Counted from the first letter of the stretch, positions 15,901 to 24,723 are shown. The stretch is DNA of 64,000 nucleotides from Clostridium sp. AM33-3 (GCF_003480315.1 NZ_QUIV01000006.1:99092-163091), one strand, 5' to 3'. Notes: generated by a model from the sequence alone, not told the origin. Numbers and translations are program-made.

Positions 15901-16938
15901 TCAATCGCCGCTATTTTGTTTCCGGTATTCAGCCGGTGCAATCTTCATGACATCTCGAAATGCTGTTGCAAATTTACTCTGATTCTCATATCCAACCTGG
16001 CTGGCAATTTCTGCTATGGTTGCCTGCGTCTGACGAAGCAGAGCAGCGGCCTGTTTCATGCGGTACACTTTCATATAGGTTCCAATGGGCTGTCCATAAA
16101 CTCCCTTGAACGTATCCTTTAAGGTTGCCGTATTGATAAGATACTCTTTGGAAAGTTCCTCAATCGTTGGCCGTTCCTGCAAGTTGGAGATAAGCCGCTT
16201 GTGAATGTCCCGTACAATCTCCACCTGGGGAGAAGTATATAACTCTCGCTGCTTTTCTTTATTTACATCCACCATACACAAGAATAAGAGAAGCTCCTGC
16301 ACCTTCAGCATGAAGTATGGCTTTTGCAGGCGATCCGGTACGGAATACAGTTCAGAAAAGATATGCTCAATCTCATCCTTGGCCCGCATGACAAAGCATG
16401 AGCCATCGGCACAAAATTTGTTTTTGAAATCTGCAATACCAATACCGCTCTCGGCGAGGATTCCAGGCGGATTTTGAGAAACCAGCTCCAGATCAAGCAC
16501 TACTGAGATTCCGCGATAATGTCTCAAAGGAAAGGCCATTTCAGAAGCACAGTTATCCATTGTATGAATGGAAAGATCCCCTTCTCCGAGGTACAGGCAG
16601 GAACCGCTTTGCAATACGCTCCCTTCACGCCCTTCCCGGCAATGATTGATCTCCAGCACATTCTTATCAATGGTTCCGTCCCAATAACAACTCGTTGCTT
16701 CAAAATCATTGTAAATAAGCTGGATACCGGGATAAACCTGATAGACTGTCATAAGCCCCAGGCCATCCTCACAGTCCATTTTATAGACGGTGCAATATCC
16801 GTCATTATCTTTTGGAATAATCGCAGATAACCCCGTAGCATTGGTGATAGGGTTTTTGTTCATAGTATTCATTCCGTTATCTCGTATTTGTTCTTCCAGG
16901 ATTCTCCTGGCGTCTTTTATTATATAGTTTTTTCTCAT
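15901..16938 (-). CDS. AraC-family transcriptional regulator of the metal block
   Basis: 345 residues. The first 230 are a sensor domain of no family I can name; residues about 250-340 are the double HTH of AraC proteins (IEELSKEYLINTATLKDTFK and IAEIASQVGYENQSKFATAF). I start at the ATG at 16936-16938 with GGAG 9 nt upstream; internal ATGs at 16872 and 16863 are weaker. The gene lies downstream of feoB and small Feo genes but has its own promoter and is preceded by a terminator. A direct-repeat motif shared with the MATE/feo and copA promoters lies in its 5' region, so it probably regulates itself and those operons. The ligand is unknown. Confidence 0.85.
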   Translation of the reverse strand: MRKNYIIKDARRILEEQIRDNGMNTMNKNPITNATGLSAIIPKDNDGYCTVYKMDCEDGLGLMTVYQVYPGIQLIYNDFEATSCYWDGTIDKNVLEINHCREGREGSVLQSGSCLYLGEGDLSIHTMDNCASEMAFPLRHYRGISVVLDLELVSQNPPGILAESGIGIADFKNKFCADGSCFVMRAKDEIEHIFSELYSVPDRLQKPYFMLKVQELLLFLCMVDVNKEKQRELYTSPQVEIVRDIHKRLISNLQERPTIEELSKEYLINTATLKDTFKGVYGQPIGTYMKVYRMKQAAALLRQTQATIAEIASQVGYENQSKFATAFRDVMKIAPAEYRKQNSGD

Positions 16939-16948
16939 TTTATACCGC

Positions 16949-16976
16949 TCCAATCGGCAGGATGTGCAATCCAATC
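16949..16976 (-). promoter_or_regulatory. Putative AraC site A (direct repeat)
   Basis: GATTGGA on the minus strand occurs twice, 21 bp apart (16970-16976 and 16949-16955), two helical turns, as AraC proteins bind. The conserved middle reads CAGGAT on the plus strand. It lies downstream of the araC -10 box and overlaps the ribosome site, a place suited to autorepression. Sites B (21137) and C (24299) share the sequence. Confidence 0.55.
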
Positions 16977-16990
16977 AGAAAGCAAATTCT

Positions 16991-17019
16991 ATTATAGTGC
17001 AGCCCTGCCGAATGTGCAA
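16991..17019 (-). promoter_or_regulatory. araC promoter
   Basis: Minus-strand -35 TTGCAC (17014-17019), 17-bp spacer, -10 TATAAT (16991-16996), just after the terminator of the feo operon. Confidence 0.6.
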
Positions 17020-17023
17020 ATAT

Positions 17024-17063
17024 ACGAAAAAGCCGATGCCCTCCAAAACGGAAAACATCGGCT
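17024..17063 (-). terminator. Terminator of the feo operon
   Basis: AGCCGATG/CATCGGCT (8-bp perfect stem, 17-nt loop) followed on the minus strand by TTTTTCG, 13 bp past the stop of the Cys-rich protein gene. Confidence 0.75.
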
Positions 17064-17075
17064 ATATGCGGGATT

Positions 17076-17219
17076 TTATTGGCTGCAATATTCCTTTCCT
17101 ACACAACCGGAACAACTGCCGCTACAACAAGAACCATTTTTGCGGTTCTTATGGATTTTTCGCACAGCCCATATTGCATAGAACACAATCCCGATAAGGA
17201 TTATACCAGTAACAAGCAT
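17076..17219 (-). CDS. FeoB-associated Cys-rich membrane protein
   Basis: 47 residues: one N-terminal membrane helix (MLVTGIILIGIVFYAIWAV), a basic turn and a Cys-rich tail (CCSGSCSGC). This is the short protein routinely encoded after feoB in Firmicutes and probably helps ferrous-iron uptake at the membrane. The ATG at 17217-17219 follows AAAGGAGTTTTAG. Last gene before the operon terminator. Confidence 0.85.
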   Translation of the reverse strand: MLVTGIILIGIVFYAIWAVRKIHKNRKNGSCCSGSCSGCVGKEYCSQ

Positions 17220-17254
17220 CTAAAACTCCTTTCTGACTGGAAACTCACAACTTA

Positions 17255-17356
17255 TTAGCTTTGGGTCTCCGATCCTCTTTTCAAAATCCAAAGTCCAAAT
17301 GCGACCACTGATAAAATGGCCGCTGAACGAAGCACTTTTCCAAACGTCATATTCAT
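17255..17356 (-). CDS. Small membrane peptide after feoB (33 aa)
   Basis: MNMTFGKVLRSAAILSVVAF plus a short basic tail: a single predicted membrane helix. The start lies 3 bp after the feoB stop with TGTGAGGT as ribosome site, which argues for translation coupled to feoB. No family recognised. It could be an additional Feo accessory peptide, or simply the leader of the Cys-rich gene. Confidence 0.4.
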   Translation of the reverse strand: MNMTFGKVLRSAAILSVVAFGLWILKRGSETQS

Positions 17357-17359
17357 ACC

Positions 17360-19399
17360 TCACAGCAAAAGTCCAACACGATAAACCACAAAAGTAACAG
17401 CCCATGCCACAACCAACTGGAACAGGGCCGAGAACAGCATCCACCTTGTACTGCCGGATTCCTTGCGAATTGTAGCCAGGGCCGCTGCACAGGGAACGTA
17501 AAGCAGGCAGAAAATCATCAGGCAAAACGCATTGAGCTGTCCAAAACCGGCTGCACCTAGGATGCCGACCAATGTATCCATTCCCGCGCCGGAGTTGATA
17601 TTGGGAATCCCAAACAGAACGGCACAACTGGACACCACAACCTCTTTTGCAGAGATGCCAGCAATCAGAGCAACCGCTATCTGCCAGAATCCCAGTCCAA
17701 TCGGTGCAAAGATCGGTACAAGCCAATGGCCCAGGATAGACCCGAAGCTGTCTGCCATTTCCGTAGTATAGCCATGCGGCCCAAAGTTCAGGATCACCCA
17801 CATAAGGATAGATGCTACAAAGATGGTAGTACCTGCTTTGGTAAGGTAGTCCTTTACCTTTTCCCATACATAGATTGCCACAGTTCTGGCGCTGGGGGCC
17901 TTATATTCCGGCAGCTCAATCAGCAGATAATTTTCCGATTTTCTCCGGTCAATCAAATGGATGATCGCCGCTACCAGGATAGCGACCACCAGGCCGATCA
18001 GATACATGGAATAGGCCACGAGCATGGCGCGTTCCTGAAAGAACATCTCGGCAAACAAGATGTAGATTGGCAGACGGGCGCTGCAACTCATAAAGGGCGT
18101 AATCAACATGACCTTAAAACGGTCACGCCGGTTTTCCAAAGACCGTGAAGCCATGATTGCCGGAACAGTGCAGCCAAATCCCAAAATCATGGGGATAAAT
18201 GCCCGTCCGGAAAGTCCCAGCTTGCTCATAATCCCTTCCATGACATACGCAACACGGGCCATATATCCGCTGTCCTCCAGAAAAGCCAATGCCAGAAACA
18301 GAATGAAAATGTTCGGCAGGAAAGTCAGGATACCGCCCACACCGGCGATGATGCCGTCTACCAGCAGGGAGCGCAGCACTTCATTGACCCCGACAGCAAT
18401 CAGTCCATCGCTTATCAATGCCGACAGGCTCTCAATTCCTAATTCCAGGAATCCTTTCAGCCAATCGCCAATGGTAAAGGTCAGGAAGAACACCGCCGCC
18501 ATGACAACGAGGAAAATCGGGATGCTCCAAAACTTATGCGTCAATACACGGTCTGCCTTTTCCGTCAAAGCGTCTTGACGATCCTTATTGACCAGAACCT
18601 CCCTGATGATTTCCTCAATAAAATCATACTTCTCATTGATAATGTCGGATTCATAGTTCCGGTCGATCACATCCGGCATATTGACCGGATAACGTGCAGA
18701 GATTTCCTTATCCTGCTCCAGCAGCTTAATGGCGTGCCAGCGGTAATTGGACAGGTTCGGATATTTCCGCTTCAGCTCTGCCATGATAAGATCAATCTTG
18801 TCCTCAATAGCATCACTGTAAACCATTGCGTGTTCTGAATGGTGGTCGTGCCGGTGTTTTGGAGTATATTTATGATGATGAATCAGACACTCCGGATCTT
18901 TACAGTCTTTATGGTGCGCGGCTGCATGAAGCAGCACATCCAGTCCTGTCCGTTTTCTGGCTGAAACTGGAATGACCGGGATGCCCAGCATTTCCGGCAG
19001 TCTGTGTGTGTCAATCTCCATGCCGCGCTTTTCCACAATGTCCATCATGTTCAGCGCCAGCACAACCGGCTTGCCCAGCTCCAAAAGCTGCAAAGTTAAG
19101 TATAGGTTTCGCTCCAGAGCGGAAGCGTCCGCAACATCAATAATCACATCGACTTCATCGCTTAGTATAAACTGTCTGGATACCTGTTCTTCCATTGTGT
19201 AGGAGGTCAGGCTGTAAGTGCCAGGAAGATCGACCAGTCGAATATTCAGATCATGGTCTTTAATGGCACCCTCTACTTTCTCAACGGTTACACCTGGCCA
19301 GTTTGCCACTTTCAGATTTGCACCGGTGTAAGCATTGAAAAGTGTTGTCTTTCCGCAGTTCGGATTTCCGATGAAGCCGATAGTCAAATTTTCTCTCAT
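17360..19399 (-). CDS. feoB: Ferrous iron transporter FeoB
   Basis: 679-residue inner-membrane Fe(II) transporter with a cytosolic G domain: G1 GNPNCGKTT at 11-19, G3 DLPG at 57-60, G4 NMMD at 115-118, then a helical domain, the paired gate domains and membrane helices (two Gate motifs around GFGCTVPAIMASR and ISAKEVVVSS). Residues 156-188 hold an unusually His/Cys-rich insertion (13 His, 2 Cys) between G domain and helical domain that could bind metal. Overlaps nothing but lies 6 bp after feoA. Part of the MATE-feoA-feoB-small genes operon. Length is typical for Firmicutes. Confidence 0.95.
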   Translation of the reverse strand: MRENLTIGFIGNPNCGKTTLFNAYTGANLKVANWPGVTVEKVEGAIKDHDLNIRLVDLPGTYSLTSYTMEEQVSRQFILSDEVDVIIDVADASALERNLYLTLQLLELGKPVVLALNMMDIVEKRGMEIDTHRLPEMLGIPVIPVSARKRTGLDVLLHAAAHHKDCKDPECLIHHHKYTPKHRHDHHSEHAMVYSDAIEDKIDLIMAELKRKYPNLSNYRWHAIKLLEQDKEISARYPVNMPDVIDRNYESDIINEKYDFIEEIIREVLVNKDRQDALTEKADRVLTHKFWSIPIFLVVMAAVFFLTFTIGDWLKGFLELGIESLSALISDGLIAVGVNEVLRSLLVDGIIAGVGGILTFLPNIFILFLALAFLEDSGYMARVAYVMEGIMSKLGLSGRAFIPMILGFGCTVPAIMASRSLENRRDRFKVMLITPFMSCSARLPIYILFAEMFFQERAMLVAYSMYLIGLVVAILVAAIIHLIDRRKSENYLLIELPEYKAPSARTVAIYVWEKVKDYLTKAGTTIFVASILMWVILNFGPHGYTTEMADSFGSILGHWLVPIFAPIGLGFWQIAVALIAGISAKEVVVSSCAVLFGIPNINSGAGMDTLVGILGAAGFGQLNAFCLMIFCLLYVPCAAALATIRKESGSTRWMLFSALFQLVVAWAVTFVVYRVGLLL

Positions 19400-19405
19400 C
19401 GGAAT

Positions 19406-19621
19406 TTACCCCACTAAAATATTCTTTGTGATATTGCGCCCAAGTGCAAAGCGTGTTCCCCTGACTTTCACAATCAGGACACCCCGACTTTTGCTGTTCA
19501 GAACAGCGATAGAGGTTCCACGGGTCATCCCAAGGGCCTCCAAACGCTTTTCTATATTGACAGGCAGATCAATATCCTCAACTTTATATTCATTTCCTAT
19601 TTTTCCATCGCAAAGATACAT
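19406..19621 (-). CDS. feoA: FeoA-family protein
   Basis: 71-residue SH3-like FeoA: IEKRLEALGMTRGTSIAVLN, then VKVRGTRFALGRNITKNI. It binds and modulates FeoB. Starts 13 bp after the MATE gene and ends 6 bp before feoB, so expression is coupled. GGAGGGAGCGTTC precedes the ATG. Confidence 0.93.
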   Translation of the reverse strand: MYLCDGKIGNEYKVEDIDLPVNIEKRLEALGMTRGTSIAVLNSKSRGVLIVKVRGTRFALGRNITKNILVG

Positions 19622-19634
19622 GAACGCTCCCTCC

Positions 19635-21008
19635 TCACCGATTTACGGAAGAAGTCTCCGGCAGCTTGCCAAACTCATAAAGCATCATAGAAACGGTAAT
19701 AACCACCAGAATTGCATCTGTCAGAGCAATCGCCAGCCATACGCCACGAATACCCATGCCGCCGATCATCGGAAGAACCACGCAGAGAGGAATAAACAGA
19801 ATGATCTGGCGGAACAGCACCAGCCAAGTTGCCTTTTTCGCCTTGCCCAAAGACTGGAACAGGGTTACGGCAATCATAAAGCTGCCTTGCAGGACATAAG
19901 TGCTGAACATGATACGGAAGTTGGTTGCACCCGATGCCGCGATACCCGGCGTTGTCAGGAACATGGATAAAATCTTCTCTGGAAACAGCTCGGCAGGAAT
20001 ATAGAACACCAGCGACAGCAGCGTTGCAGCAGTAATAAAAACCCTGGTCAGCGTCTTTACCCGGTCATAGTCCTTTGCACCATAGTTTGTACCGGCGGCA
20101 GGCTGGAATCCCTGACTGATCCCCCACAGAGGAACGAAAGAGAAATTCCAGAAGCGGAGCGCCGCACCTAAAAGAAGCTGTGAAGTTTCCCCGCCATAGT
20201 TCGATGCCACACGATAGATCACTGTCTGCTGTACCAAGGTCAGAATCTGCATCAACAGAGCAGATACCCCGACAGAAAGAACCTGGGGAAGCAGTTCTCC
20301 GTCAATGCGGATGCGCCCAATCTTCACATGAGGACTTTTTTTCTTGAAATACCACAGCGTAATTGCAGCCTGGACAAACTGGGAGAAAATCGTTGCATAA
20401 GCAGCCGCCTCAATGCCCATACCGTAGGGATTCAGGATACTGATAAAAATAGGGTCAAGAATGATATTCAAAATAGCGCCGCTGGCAATAATCGTCATTG
20501 CCTTTTTAAGCTGGCCTTCTCCGCGAATGACCATGTTTGCACTTTGAAAAAAGTTTACAAACAAGGAACCGGCAAAGATAATCCGTAGATATTTTTCCGC
20601 ATAATTCAAAATGTTGTCGCTGGCTCCGGTCAGGGACAAAAGCTGGCGGGTGAACACCATGCCTACCACTGTATAGATAACGGACAGCAGAAGAACCATA
20701 GCAACCAGGTTGCCCATGATCTTCTTAATTGTGTTTTCATCCTTCTTGCCGATAGCGCGGGACAGTACCGATGCAGAACCCACGCCCAGCATGGCCGCTG
20801 AACCGGCATTGATAAGCGTCAAGGGATAGGATACCGATATGGCTCCCATCTGCACGTCACCGACCATCTGGCCGACAAAGATGGAATCCATCATGTTATA
20901 AAGCCCAACGACCACCATGCCAAGAACCGCAGGGATGCTAAGTTCAATCATCAGCGGCCAGGGGCTTTTTGTTAAGAGCTTTGTTCTTGTGTCAAGTGCC
21001 TGTTTCAT
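19635..21008 (-). CDS. MATE-family efflux transporter
   Basis: 457 residues, about 12 membrane helices in two homologous halves, with the MATE N-terminal helix (PLMIELSIPAVLGMVVVGLYN) and the internal pseudo-repeat. These carriers export organic compounds in exchange for Na+ or H+. The ATG at 21006-21008 has AGGAGG at 9 nt. First gene of the feo operon, an unusual partner; export of a siderophore-like or porphyrin-like compound could link it to iron, but the substrate cannot be read from sequence. Confidence 0.9.
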   Translation of the reverse strand: MKQALDTRTKLLTKSPWPLMIELSIPAVLGMVVVGLYNMMDSIFVGQMVGDVQMGAISVSYPLTLINAGSAAMLGVGSASVLSRAIGKKDENTIKKIMGNLVAMVLLLSVIYTVVGMVFTRQLLSLTGASDNILNYAEKYLRIIFAGSLFVNFFQSANMVIRGEGQLKKAMTIIASGAILNIILDPIFISILNPYGMGIEAAAYATIFSQFVQAAITLWYFKKKSPHVKIGRIRIDGELLPQVLSVGVSALLMQILTLVQQTVIYRVASNYGGETSQLLLGAALRFWNFSFVPLWGISQGFQPAAGTNYGAKDYDRVKTLTRVFITAATLLSLVFYIPAELFPEKILSMFLTTPGIAASGATNFRIMFSTYVLQGSFMIAVTLFQSLGKAKKATWLVLFRQIILFIPLCVVLPMIGGMGIRGVWLAIALTDAILVVITVSMMLYEFGKLPETSSVNR

Positions 21009-21106
21009 CACTCTATTCCTCCTGGTCTATTTTAATTTCGAGGTATCCAGCAAAGCGCGCCAGTGACGTGCCTTGCTGGATTAGCCATATCTAACTAACC
21101 ACTTAA

Positions 21107-21164
21107 AGTATATAAAATCCGGGCTTCTTTGTACGCTCCCAACCGCAGGATTTACAATCCAATC
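21107..21164 (-). promoter_or_regulatory. MATE-feoAB promoter with putative AraC site B
   Basis: Minus-strand -10 TATACT (21107-21112) has only a poor -35 (GTACAA). Directly upstream are the two half-sites of the shared motif, TCCCAAC (21137-21143) and TCCAATC (21158-21164) on the plus strand, 21 bp apart. A weak -35 abutted by AraC half-sites is the classic activator arrangement. Inference from motif identity with sites A and C. Confidence 0.55.
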
Positions 21165-21177
21165 TGAAACGAATTTA

Positions 21178-21210
21178 GGAGCGGAAAGGACATAAGGCCC
21201 TTCCCGCTCC
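21178..21210 (-). terminator. Hairpin after csoR
   Basis: GGAGCGGGAAGG pairs with CCTTTCCGCTCC (12 bp, one G-U) 6 bp past the csoR stop. No strong T run follows, so it may terminate weakly or protect the transcript end. Confidence 0.45.
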
Positions 21211-21215
21211 CGTTG

Positions 21216-21479
21216 TTACTGTATCATTTTTTCCAGTAATTTCAGGGCTTCTTCCAGTTTTGGATTTACAGCGTCCGTTTGCAGGGCATCCCGGACGCAG
21301 CTTCGTATATGGGCTTGCAAAATCTGCTGATTGGCGCTTTTTAATAACGCCTGCGTAGCAAGAAGCTGATTGGAAATATCCACGCAATAGCGATTTTCCT
21401 CAACCATTTGCAGGATACCGTCTAACTGTCCTCTGGCGATTTTTAGCTTGTGAACAATATCGCCTTTCTTGGCCTTCAT
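21216..21479 (-). CDS. csoR: CsoR-type copper-sensing repressor
   Basis: 87-residue all-helical CsoR/RcnR protein with the Cu(I) ligand set C32, H57, C61 (YCVDI and AHIRSCV). Cu binding releases DNA and derepresses copper efflux. It is encoded 10 bp after copA on the same strand, so copA and csoR form one autoregulated operon. A CsoR-like operator lies just upstream of copA (24099-24120). Confidence 0.9.
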   Translation of the reverse strand: MKAKKGDIVHKLKIARGQLDGILQMVEENRYCVDISNQLLATQALLKSANQQILQAHIRSCVRDALQTDAVNPKLEEALKLLEKMIQ

Positions 21480-21489
21480 AAACGGCCCG

Positions 21490-21699
21490 TTACTGGATAC
21501 TGACGAGCTGATAGCCAGCGTCCTCGATAGCAGCTTTCAGCACAGCATCCGGCACATCCTGGTCAAGCTGCACCTGGGCCGACTTACTCTCCAGGGAAAC
21601 ATCCACATCCTTGATGCCCTGGATGTCCCGCAGCGCCTTATCAACGTGTTTTACACACATTCCGCAAACCATTCCCTCGATGTTCAATACTTTTTCCAT
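21490..21699 (-). CDS. copZ: Possible separate CopZ copper chaperone from an internal start
   Basis: Inside copA, an ATG at 21697-21699 has a perfect AAAAGGAG ribosome site at 8-nt spacing and opens [19 protein letters not shown], giving exactly a 69-residue CopZ-length protein that ends with copA. I infer that a former copZ gene was fused in frame to copA and may still be made on its own, delivering Cu(I) to the ATPase. The ribosome site is seen; separate translation is not proven. Confidence 0.55.
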   Translation of the reverse strand: MEKVLNIEGMVCGMCVKHVDKALRDIQGIKDVDVSLESKSAQVQLDQDVPDAVLKAAIEDAGYQLVSIQ

Positions 21700-24069
21700 G
21701 TGAATTGCTCCTTTTCGTTCTTGTTTAATCGTTGTTTGTTCATACATAGGGACTGAATCCCGTTCTGTATTGGCCTGATGCTTCGCCTTGAACCACCGCA
21801 GACGCAGGGCATTGGACACCACGAATACCGAACTGAAACTCATAGCAAAAGCGCCGATCATGGGGTTCAGCTTCCATGCAAAGGGAAGATAGAATACGCC
21901 TGCCGCCACCGGAATACCGATGATGTTGTAGATAAACGCCCAGAACAGATTTTGCTTGATGTTGCGGATAACCGCCTTACTAAGCTGGATTGCCGTGGAC
22001 ACATCCAGCAGATCGCTTTTCATCAAAACAATGTCCGCTGACTCAATCGCCACATCCGTTCCGGCCCCGATAGCGATACCAACATCCGCTCTGGCAAGGG
22101 CCGGAGCATCGTTGATACCGTCACCGACCATCGCCACCTTCTTACCGACGCTCTGCAAACGACGGATTTCCTTCTCCTTGTCCTGGGGGAATACCTCTGC
22201 CACAACACGATCCACGCCGACCTGACGCCGAATCGCTTCTGCGGTCTTTGCATTGTCGCCGGTCAGCATGACCACCTCAATGCCCATGCCGGTCAATTCC
22301 GCTATGGCCTGCTTGCTGGTGGGCTTAACTACATCCGCCACGGCAATGACACCAATAAGCTGACCGCCACGGGCAAAGAACAGAGGTGTTTTCCCGTCAA
22401 CCGCCATTTCCTCGCCCAACTGAAGGAGTGCGCCGCCATTGATGCCATTTGCCGCCATCAGTCGGCGGTTTCCGGCAAGGCACGTTTCGTTTCCGATCTG
22501 ACCCACAAGGCCCTGACCGGGAATCTGCTTGAAATCATCCACCGGGAGGAAGGAAAGTTGTGCTTTTTCGGCCTCTGCCACAATCGCGTCCGCCAGCGGA
22601 TGCTCGGACAGCTTTTCCAGCGAAGCAGCGATTTGCAGCATCTCCTTTTGTGGAACACCCTCTTTGCAGAGCATATTTGTCACCACGGGCGTACCCTGGG
22701 TAATCGTGCCGGTCTTATCCAGCACAACCGTATCAATGTTATGGGCCGTTTCCAGGGCCTCCGCCGATTTAATCAGGATACCGTTGCTTGCGCCCTTGCC
22801 GGTTCCGACCATAATGGCCGTAGGCGTTGCAAGGCCCAGCGCACAGGGACAGGAAATGACCAGGACAGAAATGCCGATAGATAGGGCAAATTCAAAGCCA
22901 TATCCCAACAGCAGCCAGACAATGACTGCAATCAGCGCGATGCTGATAACCACCGGAACAAACACGCCGCTGACCTTATCAGCCAGTTTCGCAATAGGGG
23001 CCTTGGAGCTGGTCGCTTCATCCACCAGACGGACGATCTGTGCCAGCGTGGTATCATCGCCCACCTTGGTGGCCTGCATCTTGAAATAGCCGGACTTACT
23101 TGTGGTCGCGCCGATCACTTTGTCCCCGATATGCTTCTCCACGGGGATGCTCTCGCCGGTCAGGGCAGATTCATCAACGGAGGAAAAGCCCTCGATGACA
23201 ATACCATCCACCGGCACAGACTCACCGGCCTTGACAATCAGGGTTTCGCCCAACTGCACTTCTTCCACAGGCACCTGAAGCTCTTTTCCATCCCGCTCCA
23301 CGGTAGCTGTTTTGGGAGCCAGATTCATCAGCTTTGTAATTGCATCCGAAGTCTTACCCTTTGCGCGGGCCTCCAGGGTTTTGCCCAAGGTGATAAGGGT
23401 CAGAATCATGCCTGCGGATTCAAAATACAAATCCATCATAAAGCTGTGAACCGTAGCCATATCCCCATGACCGAATCCGATACCGATTTTGTAAATGGCG
23501 TAAATGCCATAAACGATTGCGGCGCTGGAGCCTATCGCAATCAGCGAATCCATGTTAGGCGAGCCGTGGAACAGGGTCTTGAAGCCCATCCGGTAATATT
23601 TGAAGTTGATGAACACCACCGGGATCAGCAGCAGGAATTGGGTAAATGCAAAGCTGATTGCATTTTCCATCCCCAGCAAGGAGCTGGGGAGCGGCCACCC
23701 CATCATGTGACCCATAGAAATATAAAACAGTGGGATCGTAAAAAGGGCAGAAAGCAGCAGCCGCTGTTTCATCTGCTTGTATTCTACCTGCGCCGTACTG
23801 ACCTCCGGTTTTGCTGCCGGTGTGGTCGTGCGGCTCTTGTTTTGTGCGGAGGCTTTGGGAATCGCGCCATAACCGGCCTTTTCAACGGCCTGGACGATTC
23901 CCGCCGTATCCAAAACGGATTCATCATAAGAAGCAACCATGCTGTTTTTTAACAGGTTGACGGACACTTCTTTGATGCCAGGTAGCTTTGCCACGCTCTT
24001 TTCCACTCTGGTAGAGCAGGCCGAGCAAGTCATACCCGTAATGTCAAATTGCTCCTTTTGCAAAATCAT
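21490..24069 (-). CDS. copA: Copper-exporting P1B-1 ATPase CopA with C-terminal CopZ-like domain
   Basis: 859 residues. An N-terminal HMA domain (GMTCSAC, C15/C18) is followed by eight membrane helices, CPC in the Cu channel (SCPCALG, near 405), the phosphorylation motif DKTGT near 449 and the HP and GDGIND motifs. It exports Cu(I). Unusually, an extra 69-residue HMA domain (GMVCGMC) follows the last helix. The ATG at 24067-24069 has AAGAAGG only 2 nt away, so the TTG two codons later may be the real start. An upstream frame to 24195 is not protein-like. Confidence 0.95.
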   Translation of the reverse strand: MILQKEQFDITGMTCSACSTRVEKSVAKLPGIKEVSVNLLKNSMVASYDESVLDTAGIVQAVEKAGYGAIPKASAQNKSRTTTPAAKPEVSTAQVEYKQMKQRLLLSALFTIPLFYISMGHMMGWPLPSSLLGMENAISFAFTQFLLLIPVVFINFKYYRMGFKTLFHGSPNMDSLIAIGSSAAIVYGIYAIYKIGIGFGHGDMATVHSFMMDLYFESAGMILTLITLGKTLEARAKGKTSDAITKLMNLAPKTATVERDGKELQVPVEEVQLGETLIVKAGESVPVDGIVIEGFSSVDESALTGESIPVEKHIGDKVIGATTSKSGYFKMQATKVGDDTTLAQIVRLVDEATSSKAPIAKLADKVSGVFVPVVISIALIAVIVWLLLGYGFEFALSIGISVLVISCPCALGLATPTAIMVGTGKGASNGILIKSAEALETAHNIDTVVLDKTGTITQGTPVVTNMLCKEGVPQKEMLQIAASLEKLSEHPLADAIVAEAEKAQLSFLPVDDFKQIPGQGLVGQIGNETCLAGNRRLMAANGINGGALLQLGEEMAVDGKTPLFFARGGQLIGVIAVADVVKPTSKQAIAELTGMGIEVVMLTGDNAKTAEAIRRQVGVDRVVAEVFPQDKEKEIRRLQSVGKKVAMVGDGINDAPALARADVGIAIGAGTDVAIESADIVLMKSDLLDVSTAIQLSKAVIRNIKQNLFWAFIYNIIGIPVAAGVFYLPFAWKLNPMIGAFAMSFSSVFVVSNALRLRWFKAKHQANTERDSVPMYEQTTIKQERKGAIHMEKVLNIEGMVCGMCVKHVDKALRDIQGIKDVDVSLESKSAQVQLDQDVPDAVLKAAIEDAGYQLVSIQ

Positions 24070-24098
24070 CCCTTCTTTCTTATAAAGATTTGTGCGAG

Positions 24099-24120
24099 TA
24101 CCCCTCCCCCGTAGGGAACT
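24099..24120 (-). promoter_or_regulatory. CsoR operator upstream of copA
   Basis: The minus strand reads TCCCTACGGGGGAGGGGTAC, containing CCCTACGGGGG, the core of the CsoR sites I know from Bacillus copZA. It lies 30 bp upstream of copA. Confidence 0.6.
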
Positions 24121-24244
24121 AAATACCGTTATGAAAAGGGGCGTTTGGCATCTTGGGGGAAAGATGCTAAAGCCCCGAACATAAAGTTTACGCACAAGGT
24201 CTTTGACCGTTTTTCATTATACTTATCCTGCTTCTCCTTTGTCT

Positions 24245-24268
24245 GCTCCAAAGTGGAGCTTTTTTTAT
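24245..24268 (+). terminator. Isolated plus-strand terminator in the copA/HMA gap
   Basis: GCTCC-AAAGT-GGAGC followed by TTTTTTT. No plus-strand gene precedes it, so it may end a short RNA made from the copA upstream region or stop antisense transcription. The rest of 24070-24460 holds regulatory sites only. Confidence 0.55.
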
Positions 24269-24298
24269 CCAAAGAGAAATGAGGTTTTTTGCTGGAAA

Positions 24299-24326
24299 TC
24301 CAATCGGCAGGTTCTCCAATCCAAAG
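24299..24326 (-). promoter_or_regulatory. Putative AraC site C between copA and the HMA gene
   Basis: Plus-strand TCCAATC at 24299-24305 and TCCAAAG at 24320-24326, 21 bp apart, with the same CGGCAGG centre as site A. It could serve copA (leftward) or the HMA-ZntA operon (rightward). Confidence 0.5.
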
Positions 24327-24460
24327 GGCAGAACCGCTCCCAAATCCATTGACTTTGAGGGTTTTCGTGAATATACTGGCAGCATGAACGATTAAACAAT
24401 CTTTTAATTGTTCAGCCATATCAAGCCAACCAAATACCAAAATGAAAGGGGGCTTTCTCA

Positions 24461-24679
24461 ATGAAAAAGACCATTAAACTGCTTGACCTGGACTGCGGCC
24501 ATTGTGCTGACAAAATCCAGAACGCCGTGAAGAAGATTGATGGTGTGACCAGCGTATCCGTCAACTTCCTGGGTCAGAAGATGGTTCTGGAAGCGCCGGA
24601 CGATCAGTTTGACGCTGTTCTGACCGAAGCAAAGACGCTGATTAAGCAGATCGAGCCGGACGTGACTGTTAAGGCGTAA
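24461..24679 (+). CDS. Heavy-metal-associated (HMA) domain protein
   Basis: 72-residue ferredoxin-like HMA domain with the metal motif DLDCGHCA. The GxxCxxC glycine-methionine of copper chaperones is replaced by LDCGHC, as in N-terminal domains of Zn/Cd ATPases, so I take it as the detached metal-binding domain or chaperone of the next gene, which lacks one. Ribosome site AAAGGGGGC upstream. A terminator-like hairpin separates the two genes. Confidence 0.88.
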   Translation: MKKTIKLLDLDCGHCADKIQNAVKKIDGVTSVSVNFLGQKMVLEAPDDQFDAVLTEAKTLIKQIEPDVTVKA

Positions 24680-24690
24680 TGAAAAGCTGG

Positions 24691-24723
24691 ACACCGGCTG
24701 CCACAAGGTAGCCGGTGTTTTTC
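24691..24723 (+). terminator. Hairpin between HMA gene and the Zn/Cd ATPase
   Basis: ACACCGGCT/AGCCGGTGT (9-bp perfect stem) followed by TTTTTC, 12 bp after the HMA stop. Probably an attenuator that lets some transcription reach the ATPase gene 58 bp downstream. Confidence 0.6.

Noticed and set aside
17220-17867. 215-codon minus-strand frame over the feoB end
   Set aside because: Cys/Trp-rich shadow of feoB in another frame.
24129-24461. 110-codon minus-strand frame upstream of copA
   Set aside because: Covers regulatory sites and has no domain; the copA start is downstream of it.
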